Origin: Phascolomyces articulosus
Taxonomy: Eukaryota > Mucoromycota > Mucoromycetes > Mucorales > Lichtheimiaceae
Length of the DNA: 64,000 nt
Direction of reading: 5' to 3'
Assembly (NCBI GenBank): GCA_025677815.1
Contig: JAIXMP010000013.1
Span: forward strand, 620,001-684,000
The notes beneath the pieces are model-generated. The model saw only the letters and a program-made list of their open reading frames with translations. It did not search any database and was not told the DNA's origin. Each line of letters begins with the position of its first letter. Position 1 is the stretch's first letter. Shown piece after piece: positions 1 to 12,599 of this stretch. Both the position numbers and the translations under genes were made by a program.

Positions 1-46
1 CTATATTGTCTGTGAACAACCCCAATTTTTTTCCTTTCTCTCCTAG

Positions 47-2122
47 ATATTGGGTTTGGGCAAGAATCATTGAAAATCTAGCAGCTATCGGCTATGATAG
101 TACGAATATGCACTTAGCAAGTTATGACTGGCGATTATCTTTTTCCAACCTCGAAATCCGCGATCATTATTTTTCCAAACTTAAATCTATTATTGAAACG
201 GGTAACCGAAATGAAGGACGTAAAACGGTCATTGTGACACATTCCATGGGTAAAGTTATATACAAAAGGGAAATGCTTCAACTTGACAGATAGAAACACT
301 TGTGAAACGAACATTTCAAAAAAAAAAAATCTCACCATGCTAAACGACATATCATACAAAAAAAAAAAAGGTTCGATTTTATTTCCTTATTTTCTTAAAT
401 GGGTCGAACATCCTGATTTGGGAAAAGGTGGTGCTTCTTGGACTGAACAAAATATCGAAACATTTGTGAATATTGGTGGTCCTGCATTGGGTGTACCCAA
501 AGCACTTGCTGCTATGCTTTCAGGTATAATTCAAGTTAAACATACACAAAAAGCGTGCAACGGGGGTCATGTGATAACATAAATAATGCATATGTCCACA
601 TGCATAAATTAAAATAAATTTATAGGCGAGACGCGTGATACAATGGCATTAGGAAGTTTTGGAGCTTACTTATTAGAAAAATTCTTCTCAAGAAGAGAAC
701 GGGCCAACTTGCTACGCACTTGGGGTGGAGCTAGCTCGATGCTACCCAAGGGTGGTGAACTTTTATGGGGAACTAACAACGTAGCACCAGATGATCCGAC
801 TTTTGGGTTTCAAGGTGATCATCTCTCCTATGGCAACATGATTTCATTTACCAAATCAGATGCAGCAACAGCCATGGATAAGGGTGGTGAAGATCATGAT
901 GAAAGAATCCGTAATCATACAGCACAATCCTCTATTGAATTATTACATGAGAATAGTTCCAAGGAGTATCATGATATGTTGCGAACAAATTACTCTTTTG
1001 GTATTTCGACGGACAAGAAACAATTGAAATTGAATGATATGGATGAAACGAAATGGAGTAATCCATTGGAATCTCAACTTCCGAATGGTAAACTATCCTC
1101 CATACGATTCCTTCACCTCCCTTCTTTTCTATCCCCCTTTCCAAAAGGTAACAAACAAAAATGAACTCATCCTATACAACATTCTTTATAGCACCCAATA
1201 TGAAGATCTACTGTATGTATGGTGTTAACTTACCGACAGAACGAAGTTATTATTATGCCAAAACCAAAAAATCGTACGACGAAATATTTTGTGATGAAAG
1301 TAATATGACAGATGCTCGCTGTCAAGCACAAGAAAGAGCACAAAGGGCGAAAGAAGAATATGAAGAAAAAGCCAAAGAATTTTTAGGATCCTCTTTTACC
1401 AATACAATGGATGAAGTGCTACGCCCACCTGAACTGGTAAACGTTACACACATCAACATCCAATTACTGCTATCTCTATAATAATTAATAACTTTGCTAA
1501 TACATATGTTGAAACCGGGTTCATTTACTTCTTTTTCATGGTGCATAGTTTATTAACCCAGATGCGCATGATCCAATAAATGGTGTTGAGACGGGTGTTC
1601 GATTTGCAGATGGGTAAGTGTGTACACACACGCGGATATATGTAAGAAAGTTTCCGATGTACTTATGGATTCAAATTCATATCTATATAGTGATGGTACT
1701 GTACCTGTTCTATCGTTAGGATACATGTGTGAACCAAAGAATGGAGGATGGACGAAGCACGCCGACTTGTATAATCCAGCACATATTCCCGTTGTTCTTA
1801 GGGAGTATAAACATGAGGAGAGTGAAAGTAAGCTTGATGTTCGTGGTGGCAGAAAAGCAGGCGACCACGTTGACATTCTTGGAAATTGGGAGATGATTGT
1901 AAGTTATATTATTATATTATATATATAGAAAGGGGATGGCCTTATTTTATATATAAATAAGGGGAGTGACACTACTTCTAGATTCATAGTAAAAACTCAC
2001 GTCCTTATTATTTTTATATATAGTCGGATATCTTGCAGATTGTTTCTAACAAAGGAAATAATGTTACCCAACGTATCTTTTCTGACATTGAACGATACGC
2101 CGCCAATATTCACCTTGTATAA
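47..2122 (+). CDS. lro1: phospholipid:diacylglycerol acyltransferase (Lro1/PDAT), 3' part
   Basis: Likely makes triacylglycerol by moving an acyl chain from a phospholipid to diacylglycerol (LCAT-like family, ER-linked in yeast). The 5' part lies before the window; bases 1-46 are the end of an intron. Exons I can support: 47-249, 371-523, 626-1087, 1192-1436, 1549-1613, 1691-1898, 2024-2122, all with GT-AG borders and matching phases. Family landmarks in order: YDWRL, the nucleophile elbow THSMG (Thr where yeast Lro1 has Gly), LGVPKAL, EKFFSRRER, TWGGASSMLPKGG, KIYCMYGVNLPTERSYYY, the DGDGTVP block holding the catalytic Asp, and HVDILG with the catalytic His. The serine, Asp and His are therefore all present. 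The short C-terminus after HVDILG matches the yeast protein. The next gene starts 577 bp downstream on the same strand. Confidence 0.93.
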
Positions 2123-2699
2123 AAAAATAGAATAAGGAGCCTCTTCATGGTGATTGTTGTTGTTATTCACATGAGGAGATGGACAAGATATATATATATA
2201 TAAAGGGGATTTTTTTTTATAATAACTGACATCTTTATTATTGCAACACAACCACTGATACTTGAAAAGACTCAACAACATATTCAAAATGTTGTTCATT
2301 GTCATTTGACAATATTGTACTCTCTTATTTACTAATTGAACCCCTCCAAATGTATCATTATAATATGTAATAAATAATAATAAATAATAATAAATAATAA
2401 TAAATAATAATAATAAAAAAGTGAGCTGTTCTGACGATAATGATGGATCTGCAAAAATATATGTGTGTTAAAAGGATAATGAACGTGACTAGTTTCTTTC
2501 TCAGCAACTAAGTTTCAATGGCATTTTGATTCGGAATATCAGATCCCGATGAACAATTAAAGTGTGCAAGAAAGAGTGTGTGACCCATTTCTATTTCTTT
2601 CACTTTTTTTTCTTCTTTTCAACACTTTTTCCTTTTTTTTTTTTTACTTTCTTCTTTTACACACTTGTTTAATAAATCCTTTCGACACGAAATCTAAAA
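2123..2699. other. intergenic, PDAT to kinesin
   Basis: No gene is seen. The region is AT-rich. It carries a tandem repeat of a 10-base unit (TAAATAATAA) in four copies at 2371-2410, and a long T/C-rich stretch at about 2596-2660 just before the kinesin start, as expected for a fungal promoter and 5' leader. Confidence 0.6.
2371..2410. repeat. 10-bp tandem repeat, 4 copies
   Basis: Four perfect head-to-tail copies of TAAATAATAA, followed by a partial unit. It is a simple AT-rich satellite with no sign of coding. Confidence 0.9.
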
Positions 2700-5600
2700 A
2701 TGATGATACGACCACGATCTCTTAATTTAACTCCTACTTCATCTTTTAGCACAATCACAACAGCAACTTTATCCAATATACCACCTTCTTCTTCTGTCGT
2801 TGGTCCAGTCTCACCTCCAGCCACGCCTTTATTACCTTCTTCACCTGATTCTATGGCTTCTCCTTCTATCTTTCCATCACCTACCAATTCGTCCAGGTCC
2901 ATGTCTATACGAGAAAACGTTCAAGTGGTGGTTCGATTAAGACCTCCTTCAACAAAAGAACGAGCACAATCAGAAGAACCTTGTTGGCATATAGGGCCTG
3001 ACCCTGGTATGATCCAACAACTGCAAACGAGAAAAAATCAAACCGCCGTCTTTCAATATGGTACTTATTCTATTTCTAGGATGGAATGGTAGTAGCGCCA
3101 AAACGAATATGGGGTTAGAACCGATAAAACAAGTTTTATATTAAATATTTCATAATAGATTCCGTCGTGAGCGGGGTGGACAACAAACTTGTGTACGACA
3201 CTGGCATCGGGAATCTTGTCAGGTAAAAAAAAAAAAGAATGAACAAGAGGTTGATAATGAAAGGGCTTAGATGAATGAAAAATTAAAGTTTGAAAAAAAA
3301 ATAACGTATGATGATTCTCTCTTTATGCAAAAATAAAATCGATAAATAACGACTTAAAACAAAAAAAAGGTCAACAATGGCAGGATACAATGGTAAAAAT
3401 AGAATTCTTTTTTTTTTTTTTTGGTTATGTGTTTCTTGTTAACTAACTGAGTTTCGCTGCGGTGTTGACAATCACCCTCTTATAATATTCCAGGAACTGT
3501 ATTTGCATATGGTCAAACTGCAAGTGGAAAAACCTATGTAAGTTGTTTGTTTGTTTATTGTTATTACTATTACAACTTAAAAAATCCCCTTATGACGGAT
3601 AATCGAAACAAGAACTAATCATCATTATTATTATAGACAATGGTAAAAAGGAGATTTTTTTTTTTGTGAAATTGGGTGACTGTTTGACATGTGTAGGTTA
3701 TTGTTTTAGTTACTAAGATAAAATCATTCATGTTGAAATCGTTACACATAGATGGGTAAGCTTAGTAGTAATAGTGATTCATTTATTTGTTTGGCATGAA
3801 AATAAACAACAAAAATGATGGAAATATTAATCATTTTACTATTAGGTACCCATGATCAACCTGGCGTGATTCCAAGGGCTATTGATGAATTATTCGCTTA
3901 TATTGAAGAGGTAATTATCGCCAAGATGAAGATGATATAACGCTACAGGGAAAAAAAAGAGAGAGTATGTAATATGCATGTCATGCATAATAACAGAGTA
4001 ATTTATATTTATAGAATCCTGGTCGAGAATTCATGCTTCGAGTTTCATACCTTGAAATTTATAAAGAAAAAATTCGTGATCTTATTGGCGATAATGATCA
4101 AGTCATTCCAGAAATTCGCGAAGATAAAAAGGTATTTCTTTTTCCATGACAACTATCGAAAGGCGTGTATATGAAATATCTTACCTATGGTTATTTACTA
4201 GAGGGGAGTCTATGTACGAAACCTGCGTGAAGTGATCGTTACATCTGCACAACAAGTCTTGGATGTTATCAAACAGGGTGAAGGTAAACTAGTTCCTTTG
4301 TATGCATATATTGCAAATAGAGATATATAAGATGATGGTTGACTTACGTCAGTTTAGATAATCGCCATATAAGTGCTACGGATTATAATACAGAAAGCAG
4401 TCGATCTCATACTATCCTCCAAATTGTATGTTTTCACTTATTTACCATGCAAGGGTTTTGGCTTTTATTTTATCCCTTTCCTCCTCTTGCTACTTGTCAC
4501 CCTTTCCCGCTCATTTTTTTTGTTACTAACATACAAATATATATTTTGTAGGTGATTGAAAGTCGTTCAAAAGATGTATTTACGACGGATCAAGGCTCTG
4601 TTCGTGTTTCACAATTGGTATGTTTTGAAAAATGACATTTGATATTTATATATCATATGCAAGATGCTGTTCAACTGACATTCTTATTTATTTATTTATC
4701 TTAAAAATTACACACAGAATTTGATTGACTTAGCAGGTTCCGAAAAAGCAACTTCGGATCTTGATCGTCGTCAAGAAGGCGGATATATCAATAAAAGGTA
4801 TGTAAATTATACATCCTCACTCTCTACGAATATAGAAATAATGAATTGGTTTTTTTTTCTAGTCTTTTAGCATTAGGCAATGTGATTTCACAACTTATCA
4901 ACAAAATGAACAAGTAAAGCTCAATGAAAAAAAAAACACGGGGGATGAAGAGATGATTCAGATGAAAGAACAGGGGGTGGGGAAACGGAAAATATCACGG
5001 AGGATGATGAATAAGAAGGAAGATAGAGTTTTTTTTTATACAAAAAAAGATATATCATTTAACTTTATTCTTTATTCTAGCGAAAAAGTACATGTTCAAT
5101 ATCGAAGTTCAACCTTAACACGTGTATTACAAACAGCGCTTTCCGGTAATGCACGTATCTCCATCGTATGTACCATTAATCCAACTTGGAAATCCAAAGA
5201 TGAATCATTGAATACTTTACGTTTTGCTCAACGGGCGAAACAAATCAGAACATCCGCAAAAATGACAAAGGTAAATGATAATACATGATTATTTGTAAAT
5301 ATATACTAATATTAACTTTTATGATGATGGTGATAGATCAATGAACATTCCGAGTTACAAAAATGTCTTTCCACTATCGCTGAGCTACAAACAAGAATGC
5401 AGGAGAAGACTGAGGTAAACTTTAAAAAATGCCGGATGATGCATAAAAGAGCATGATGGCGTTTTATACATCTTTTTGTTGAATATTTATTTATTAACGT
5501 TTTTATATTTTCAATGTTTATAGCAAGAATTTGAAACGAAAGAAAGGTACTGATCAATTGATTCTTCTCGTAGAATTATTTTTTAACTGATCTTTTTGTT

Positions 5601-6764
5601 TTTGAAATATTATTAGATTAAGTCATCTCCTGAGTCTTATTTTAACAAGTTCCAAAAATGCACCTCCCACTGTTGCTGCAGTAAGTGCCCTGTCTCTTTT
5701 TTTTCAAAAAGCAGTAAAAAAGACATGTGACAAATCAAATATACTTATATAAGTAATAATAGGTATCCAAACTTGCTGATCGCGTTGTGACAGGTGATTC
5801 GATTCTAAGTCATAGCACCATGCAAGAAGTATTTGCTCAATGTGAACAAGGCTTAACAGCAACACGTGAAGAAATGGTAGAGTTACAACAATCTCTTGAA
5901 ACCGAACGTAAAAAGACAATTGAACAGAAGACATTGATGAAAGAACAAGAACGACAAATTCAAACGTATACACAAACCGTGGCCGATTTGGAATTTCAAA
6001 TATCTTCATGCGAAAAAGAAATCGAAGAATTAGAATTAAAGTTATCTACATCTAACGACGCATGTACTGATTTGGAAACACAACTTTCTACCTCCAATCG
6101 AGATCGTGATGAATATGCTCAACAAGTGGAGGAATATCGAGAACATATTAAAGAATTGACGAGTAGAATGGCCAGTCTTGAAAATGAATTGGTTTCTTCA
6201 CAAGAAAAACAAGATGATTTAGTTCAAGTCATTGTCACCAAAGAAGGAGAAGATAATGAACGTGTGGAAGAATTGAAAAAGTTGACAGAATCATTGCAGG
6301 AACAAGTGACTTTGTTACAAGAACAATTAGAAGAATCTACAACATTATCAGAATCATCCTCCTCTTCTATGACATCAACTTCATCATTAAAGCATCGTCA
6401 TGAGCAACAACAACAACAACAACAAATAGAAAAAGCAAGTCGAATGGAAGAATTAGAAAAAGAACTTGCTACATGTATGCAATCATTGGATGACAAGACG
6501 ACAAAATCAATTGTGATAGAAAAGGAACTTGCATTATGTATGAAATCATTGCAAGAAAAAACGGCAGAATTATTAATGACAAAGAAACAATTAGAAAAAG
6601 AACAATATGAAAGACAATCAGAATTATTGACCATGACCATACAAACATCCAAATTGGATGACAATAACAAGAGAAATAGTCGATTGAATATTCCTGTTTT
6701 GTATGGTGGTGCATGGACAATGATTGCTGCTACTGCCATGTATGCCTATTCCATTAGTTCTTAA
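2700..6764 (+). CDS. kinesin-7 (CENP-E-like) motor with C-terminal membrane segment
   Basis: Plus-end-type microtubule motor. I reconstruct 18 coding exons giving 795 aa: 2700-3060, 3159-3222, 3370-3392, 3494-3537, 3637-3642, 3752-3755, 3846-3910, 4015-4131, 4202-4283, 4358-4425, 4552-4617, 4718-4797, 4863-4913, 5081-5270, 5337-5414, 5524-5546, 5617-5680, 5763-6764. Residues 1-75 are Ser/Thr/Pro-rich. The motor follows: VQVVVRLRPP, P-loop GQTASGKTYTMMG, switch I SSRSHT, switch II DLAGSEKA, and a CTINPTWKSKDESLNTLRFAQRAKQI neck region. A long coiled coil runs from about residue 470 to 770. The last 20 residues are hydrophobic (YGGAWTMIAATAMYAYSISS), suggesting a tail anchor. The TMMG and GVIPRAIDELF motifs resemble CENP-E most. 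The TMMG motif is built from a 6-nt and a 4-nt exon, see findings. Confidence 0.9.
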
Positions 6765-9609
6765 AAAAGCATATGACGATGACAATAATAATACCACTAC
6801 CCATTTATATTTTATTCATTGTAAAAACAATCAAAAAAAAAGTTGCATACCCAAACCCTCTCATTTCATTCCATTTAAACATCTTTTTAACAAATAATTT
6901 GTATATAGTCTTCACAATTACACACTCACTTTTTTTTTCTTTTTTTCATATTCCATTTATATTTTATTATATTATTATATCACCCTATACCTTACTTTCC
7001 TTATACAATATATTTAGCAATACTTTTCATAATAATCTTTGTTCAACAATTGGTGGCTGTGTGATATTTTGTGGATGAGGCACATCTTATAAAAGAGCAA
7101 ATTTAATCGGTGTACTTTGAGAATTACCTGAAAAATGAAAATGTGCGACATGATCGAGTAAGCAACTATAAGTACTCATTTTTTAGCATATATAGGGTGA
7201 TAATTACTTTATAGTTTTAAAAGATATGTATGATAAACATGGATAAAGTATAAGTAATTACTGTACAAAATTGCAGTAATGGTGAGAATTAATTGTAAAA
7301 TTTAATTGTTTTTGTAAAAGAAACACGATAAAAAGATGTATATATACTGCTTCTTAAGCTTACTATGATACTACCATACTATTATGTATTATTGCGAATT
7401 GCTACAAGAGCAACTACATGAAAAAACCAACGCCACTCCACATCCATGGTAGTAAACACACGTTTTCTTTCTCACGTCATTTCACTTCTTCTGTTCAATT
7501 ACAACATATTGTTTTAGACAATAAATATAGACAGAGGTATTTTATGGTTTTCATCATAAATATAAAGTAACTATTTCTTATGCCATCACTCTTCTTCAAT
7601 CAGGGTAAACTCGGTTTAGTTTGGGAACTTCAAAATCGATTTGGTTATCCAATATGTCATATCCTTCAATGATGTTTACACAGCAAATATATATGTCCAT
7701 TAAACCTTTCTATTAAATACAAAGCCAAAATAAGAAATTGACCTATCGTTTTAATATCCTATTATTTCTTATAATACATTTAATTTAGATAATACAACAA
7801 TGAAAATCATCATACGCAAAATAGTCGAAAAGGAATAAAAGAGATGATTGTTGTAGCTTCATTGAAAATATAAAAATATTATTCAAAGAAGTTGTTTTGT
7901 AAATGCCAAAATAAAACAACTGATAACTTTTGAGAGAATCCAGGCAGACTTGCATTACCACGTAACTTCAGTTGTAAAAAAAAAAAAAGCTGAACGGCAA
8001 AAATAAATTTCAATGGCAGCAGTGGCTATAAGCTTAGAATTAATTTCTCCCACATAGTTTACTTTTTCTATCCTCCATTAAACGAACGAATCACAGGTAC
8101 AAAGTTAAATGAATGCTGGTTGGCGATAGCAATTAAAATAGTAATGGCTGCAAAGAGTCCATTAATTCATAAATAATGCTTTTATTTTTTTCTTTCAATT
8201 ATAGTATGCTCACACGCTCAAAAAGCGTGAAAGATTATCGGGTAAGTCAAGGCGAGCGTGTCTGGCGATCAACGATGCGAAACGAACGGAACGCAGGTAC
8301 AGTAACTAGTTAAATAAATGTTGCTTGGCAACAGTGCTGCTTGGCAACAGTGCTGCTTGGCAACAATAATAGTAGTAATGCGATTATTAATTTGTGAACA
8401 CTATTATTTCTTTTAAAAATCTTAAGACATGCTCACACGCTTTAAACGCGTGCGAAACAAGACGAGCGTATTCGGCGATCCGTACCTTATAGTTCAAGGG
8501 CTCTTTTTGGTTCAAGTTTCCTTTTGGTTCAAGTCTCCTTTCGGTTGATCCGTTCTGGTAAAATCATTTATGATTTGGTTTTCTGAAATTGGTAAATGAG
8601 TTGAAAACATTTTTGGTTCGAGTTTCTTTTGATTCAATCGGTGATGCTTGAATCGAAAGAATGAGAAACAATTAGAGTTTTAAACAATTTACGAATTACA
8701 ACTATCAATCCTTTTTGGTTCAAATTCTTTTGGTGAAATCAATGACGGGTTGGCTTTCTGAATTGCACAAAGATCAGTTGTAATCCCATAATGATTACAT
8801 CATTATTTTTTCTTTTTGGGAATCTAGGCGATACATGACCTCCTTGTTGGTGTTTCCGAGCAACATATTTAAAATGACATGGCTAAGAAGTATCGCTTCT
8901 AACTTTATATTAATATTCAAATAATAAAATACATTTTGTATAAATTTATTATCATTGTTGTGGTTGTGCGTTCTTATATTGTTTCATGTGTGTTGCTATT
9001 CATCAATACATGAATAAAATGAGAAAGTTTATAAAAAAACATATACTTCTGATGATAGACTTATGGATTACTATATTGGCATTAATACGTTTATATTACA
9101 TGCTATATATATATATATATATCACGATGAAAAAGAATGAAGATATAACAAAATTGATGCAAGTACTATACGTAATATAAAAAAGAACAATTGACTGATA
9201 TTGACAGTATACCTATTTTACGTAATAATAATATACACTCAAGTTTCTGGATACATTTGTTCTTCCTTAACACCTATAAAGCCTTCCTTTTGTACACCAT
9301 CTCAAGCACGCATTTAATGATCTTAACAATAATTTACGGTTATTTTATTTCATTTACTATTGGCTCCACACCATTTGATATATATATCAGTTTCATATCT
9401 CGAAAGTTTAATAAAGTATATCAATCGCATTCAATAGATAAATTAAAAAATTGATCTTTAATGCAAAAAAAATATATATGTATTACAAAAAGATGAAATG
9501 ATATGATGAAACAAAGGTGTATATATATATATATATATAGGACAAGAGTGTATGTGTGAGTGTGCGTGAGTATGGGGGATAAAAAGAGATTCTAATATAA
9601 TTATAAAAT
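6765..9609. other. long AT-rich intergenic region with decayed coding and repeats
   Basis: No intact gene is seen. Around 7383-7670 there are short coding-like stretches (reading CELLQEQLHEKTNATPHPW, then VQLQHIVLDNKYRQR, then KLGLVWELQNRFGYP) broken by stops, perhaps an old gene remnant I cannot name. From about 8040 to 8490 there is a set of diverged repeats with hairpins, listed separately. TA microsatellites occur at 9103-9121 and 9520-9538. Small open frames at 8986-9180 and 9191-9454 look like chance. Confidence 0.5.
8206..8490. repeat. diverged repeat module with hairpins, two copies
   Basis: ATGCTCACACGCT occurs at 8206-8218 and again at 8429-8441. In each copy the CACGC part is the left arm of a perfect short hairpin (CACGCT/AGCGTG at 8213-8229; CACGC/GCGTG at 8436-8452) with a different loop. 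Each hairpin is followed by GAGCGT and then GGCGATC. A partial third relative is seen near 8085-8135. Between the two copies there is a short tandem array (8323-8362) of a 16-base unit containing GCTTGGCAACAGTGCT. It may be an old non-autonomous mobile element; no target duplication was found. Confidence 0.5.
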
Positions 9610-10629
9610 TTATCGTCGATTTCTTTGAGCATTACGTCTTGATTTACCAAGTCGACTAGATGGTGCCTTCTTTTTCGATTTCATTGCAGAAAATGGTTGT
9701 TTTTTGCCGTGACCAACGATTCTTCGTTTAAGTTTCATATTAGGTGAATTTGCCTTCCATTTCTTTTTGAATGGTTGATCATCATCTCCGTCCATATCAT
9801 CCATATCCATATCAAAATCTTCATCCAAAGTAAATCCATCAAATCCACCTTTATCTTTTCGTTCTAATATAACAAATAATGGTATTGTATTAGTATCTAT
9901 CATAACCATCACCATTCTAATATTCTCATTCATCCGATCAATCCATGTAAACATACTTCTGCTTAACAGCTTTCCTTTATCCATCATTTGCTCTGTCTGT
10001 TCAATCTCTTTATCAGCCTTAATCTTTTTTAACGATTTCTTTGCTGCTTGTGTATTTCTACTATGTCGTGCATCCTAATAATTGATATATTAGAAACTAG
10101 CTTTAGTATTCATCCTCATGCACACTCCATGCACATATAATGCCACACCCATCAATTGAATCAACATACCCTGAGTGTAATACTATTATCTGTACTAGGT
10201 GGTAAAAATGGTGCGTCTTGTTCTTCAGCCTGTTTTTTCACTTTTCTTGCAGCATCCAGTGCTTGATCATAAAATGCTTGCTCGCGTGAGAGATCGTCAA
10301 ATACATCACCAATACGAACTGGTGCATCGGCAGTAATCGATAAACAATCAAAAGGTGCAACGTCTTCAATATTTAAATCGTCACGTATACGAATTAATGC
10401 TGCCTAATAGTGTTCCCCATCCCATTGTTGTTAATAATCAGAACAGGATCGATCTTGAAAAAATAAAGTACAAAAAGGAGCCTACTTTGTTGTAAATAGT
10501 AATATGTTGCTCAGCAATAAGATCGCCATCTTCATCGTCAATATCACTATCACCTAAATCTTCAAGACGATAACCCCATTGACCTTTGTCTTCTTCCACC
10601 AAGATTTCTTCACTGTGATCTTTTTCCAT
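9610..10629 (-). CDS. ebp2: Ebp2-like rRNA-processing protein
   Basis: Probably the Ebp2 homologue, a nucleolar protein needed for 27S pre-rRNA processing and 60S subunit assembly. Four exons on the minus strand: 10629-10486, 10403-10170, 10074-9957, 9863-9610, giving 249 aa with all phases closing. It starts with an acidic N-terminus (DLGDSDIDDEDGD). It then has REQAFYDQALDAAR, matching the Ebp2 helix, a Lys-rich middle, GFDGFTLDEDFD followed by a Met/Asp run, and a very basic C-terminus ending RLGKSRRNAQRNRR. The yeast protein ends in a similar PGKSRR motif. It is shorter than yeast Ebp2 (427 aa). The assignment rests on pattern match to the family, so I hold it moderately. Confidence 0.72.
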
Positions 10630-10680
10630 GACTATTTTTTTTTATATATAGAAAAGAACCTGTAGAAGGTAGGTTGTATT

Positions 10681-10740
10681 CCTGCAGACTTAAAAGGTGG
10701 CTGGCGCTGAGTCTACAAAGAATTTGGTTAATTAATTACA
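10681..10740. repeat. short dispersed repeat, copy 1
   Basis: Shares the order TTAAAAGGTG, CTGG, GCT-AG, CTA, ACAAAGAAT and AATTACAC with 33934-33992, with small indels. It lies just upstream of the Ebp2 start. It could be a shared regulatory block or an old mobile fragment. Confidence 0.45.
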
Positions 10741-11683
10741 CAGACCAAAAAAAAAGAGATCTGTTTTCATGCATAATTTTCTTCAATACGCGCTTTTCTT
10801 TTTTCTTTTTCACAGAAGACGTATTTATAAGACACGTCAGATTTTACATTTATCTCACTATCAGAAATTATTTCCATTATTTTATCTCATGATAGTCAAG
10901 ATGATTATATTGAATGTGTGTGAGTATGTCGTCGTTGGCTCGATCGGGTTCCAAAGCATGTGATGTTGTTACAAACTTTGTCAAGTCTTCCATTTCACAC
11001 AATCAGCTTATATGGATATCGTTTACAAAGCGCTTGACAATGACTCTATGGATAGGATTTACTCAAAGGTTAAAGTTTAAATAAAGAAGAACACCGCCCA
11101 TGTAATAGTCATGCTTTCATGAAGATCTTGCTGAGGTTCACTGAAAAAAAAGACAGATCCAGTGAATTCCAGTGTTTGAAAAAAAAAAAAAAAAAAAGTG
11201 AAAAAACTGTTGATCAGCGTCAAATCAGGAGCTTTTTTTCGTGGTTATTCTTTACTATCTAATCAAAGTTTAGTCAACTTTATTATTTGCCGACAATATT
11301 GTATCCAACATACAATAGTTCCATAATTATGATTATTATTATTTAAATTATCATATATAAAGAGTTATGTTATTGACCCTATGCTTTATTTGTGTGGTAC
11401 TATCATTAGTTGCCGTCAATCCTAGTGCTTCAGACTAACAGGTACTAAGTAACAACCCTCCAGATGCCTTTTTATTATTACTGGCATATATTCATGACAA
11501 GGGATCTATATCCCAAAGTATCTACTTGATCATATATGATGCCATATAATACACACGTAATGGCAATCGGTCTATGATGAACAATTATGATAAATGGAGA
11601 TTATTTTGAAGCATAATAAAGCCAATCAAGAATCATCCTTGGGTCACATTGACATATTTTGTCTTCTTCTATTCTATTTTTAA

Positions 11684-12490
11684 TTGATATATTTCTCTGA
11701 TACACAGATGAAAAAAAGTACAAACTGCTATTGGTCCTCTTCCTTCCCAAAAACAACCATGACCCTCACCAATTATCTTAAAAAAAATACAGAAATCAAT
11801 TGGAAAGTGGTGAAATTGTTTTGGAAACATGAATTCATAAAATTGATGGCAGTTGTTCTCAATTAAAGTAAGTATGTTCTATTTATCGATATTCAGCATT
11901 GAATCACTTAATAACAATATATGTTTGATATGCTATTAAAAACATAAATGAAGTTGATTGGGACACCTTTTACACAAGAGCAATTGAAGTAAGTTTATTT
12001 TGTTACTACAAACCCAGGATTGTAATGAGTCTAATAAAGTTATGACTACCATTGATTAGAAAGTTCAATTAATTGTAATCGTTGCACGTCAACGTGAATT
12101 CTATGCCAGTATACATGCCAAACAAAATGACAAAATTATGGAGATGACTGAAAAGGAATTAGCAGAACCAGGAACACACCACCAAGTTCCATCAAAACGA
12201 TTATCATTGGATAAAAGCATTAATAGTAACAGCAAAAAACCACGTATTACAACAAGCACAGCCTACGACGATCTTTGTCAAGAGGCATCTTTCAATGCTA
12301 ACTGGAACGACACTAATAATCACCATTCATTAGAGTAAGCAATATGAGAGTATTAATAAAATGAGAAAGAAATATTCTGATCACAAAAATAAGTTTATAA
12401 AGAACCCGACGGCGACCAGAAATCTTTGTGGCCGTGTTTGAAGAAGCAAATGATAATGACAAGGCAATAGAAGCAATGGATATTATCTAA
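11684..12490 (+). pseudogene. unrecognised gene remnant, broken 5' end
   Basis: I do not recognise the family. Three stretches join with good splice sites and matching phase: an exon ending at 11988 (VDWDTFYTRAIE, donor gtaagt), 12060-12334 (KVQLIVIVARQREFYA then a Lys/Ser-rich tail), and 12403-12490 (TRRRPEIFVAVFEEA to a stop). The ATG at 11921 would enter the first stretch one base out of frame, so the start looks broken. An upstream open frame at 11684-11866 (INWKVVKLFWKHEF) may belong to it. It could also be a living gene whose first exon I cannot place. Confidence 0.35.
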
Positions 12491-12599
12491 CACTATCAAT
12501 ACATTAATAATTGAATATCGTCACTTGATATGTGCTGCTGAGAAATTGCTTTATTCGTGATTAGAAGTGCTAATCATGAAAAATAAGTAAAAACAATAC

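Noticed and set aside
1..293. Start of the first gene at an ATG within bases 1-46
   Set aside because: Bases 1-46 end in a pyrimidine-rich acceptor (CTCTCCTAG); the conserved protein sequence begins only at 47, so this is an intron end.
8510..8560. GGTTCAAGTCTCC as a possible tRNA T-arm
   Set aside because: No A box, acceptor stem or anticodon arm at the right distance; the GGTTCAAG motif simply recurs in this repeat-rich stretch.
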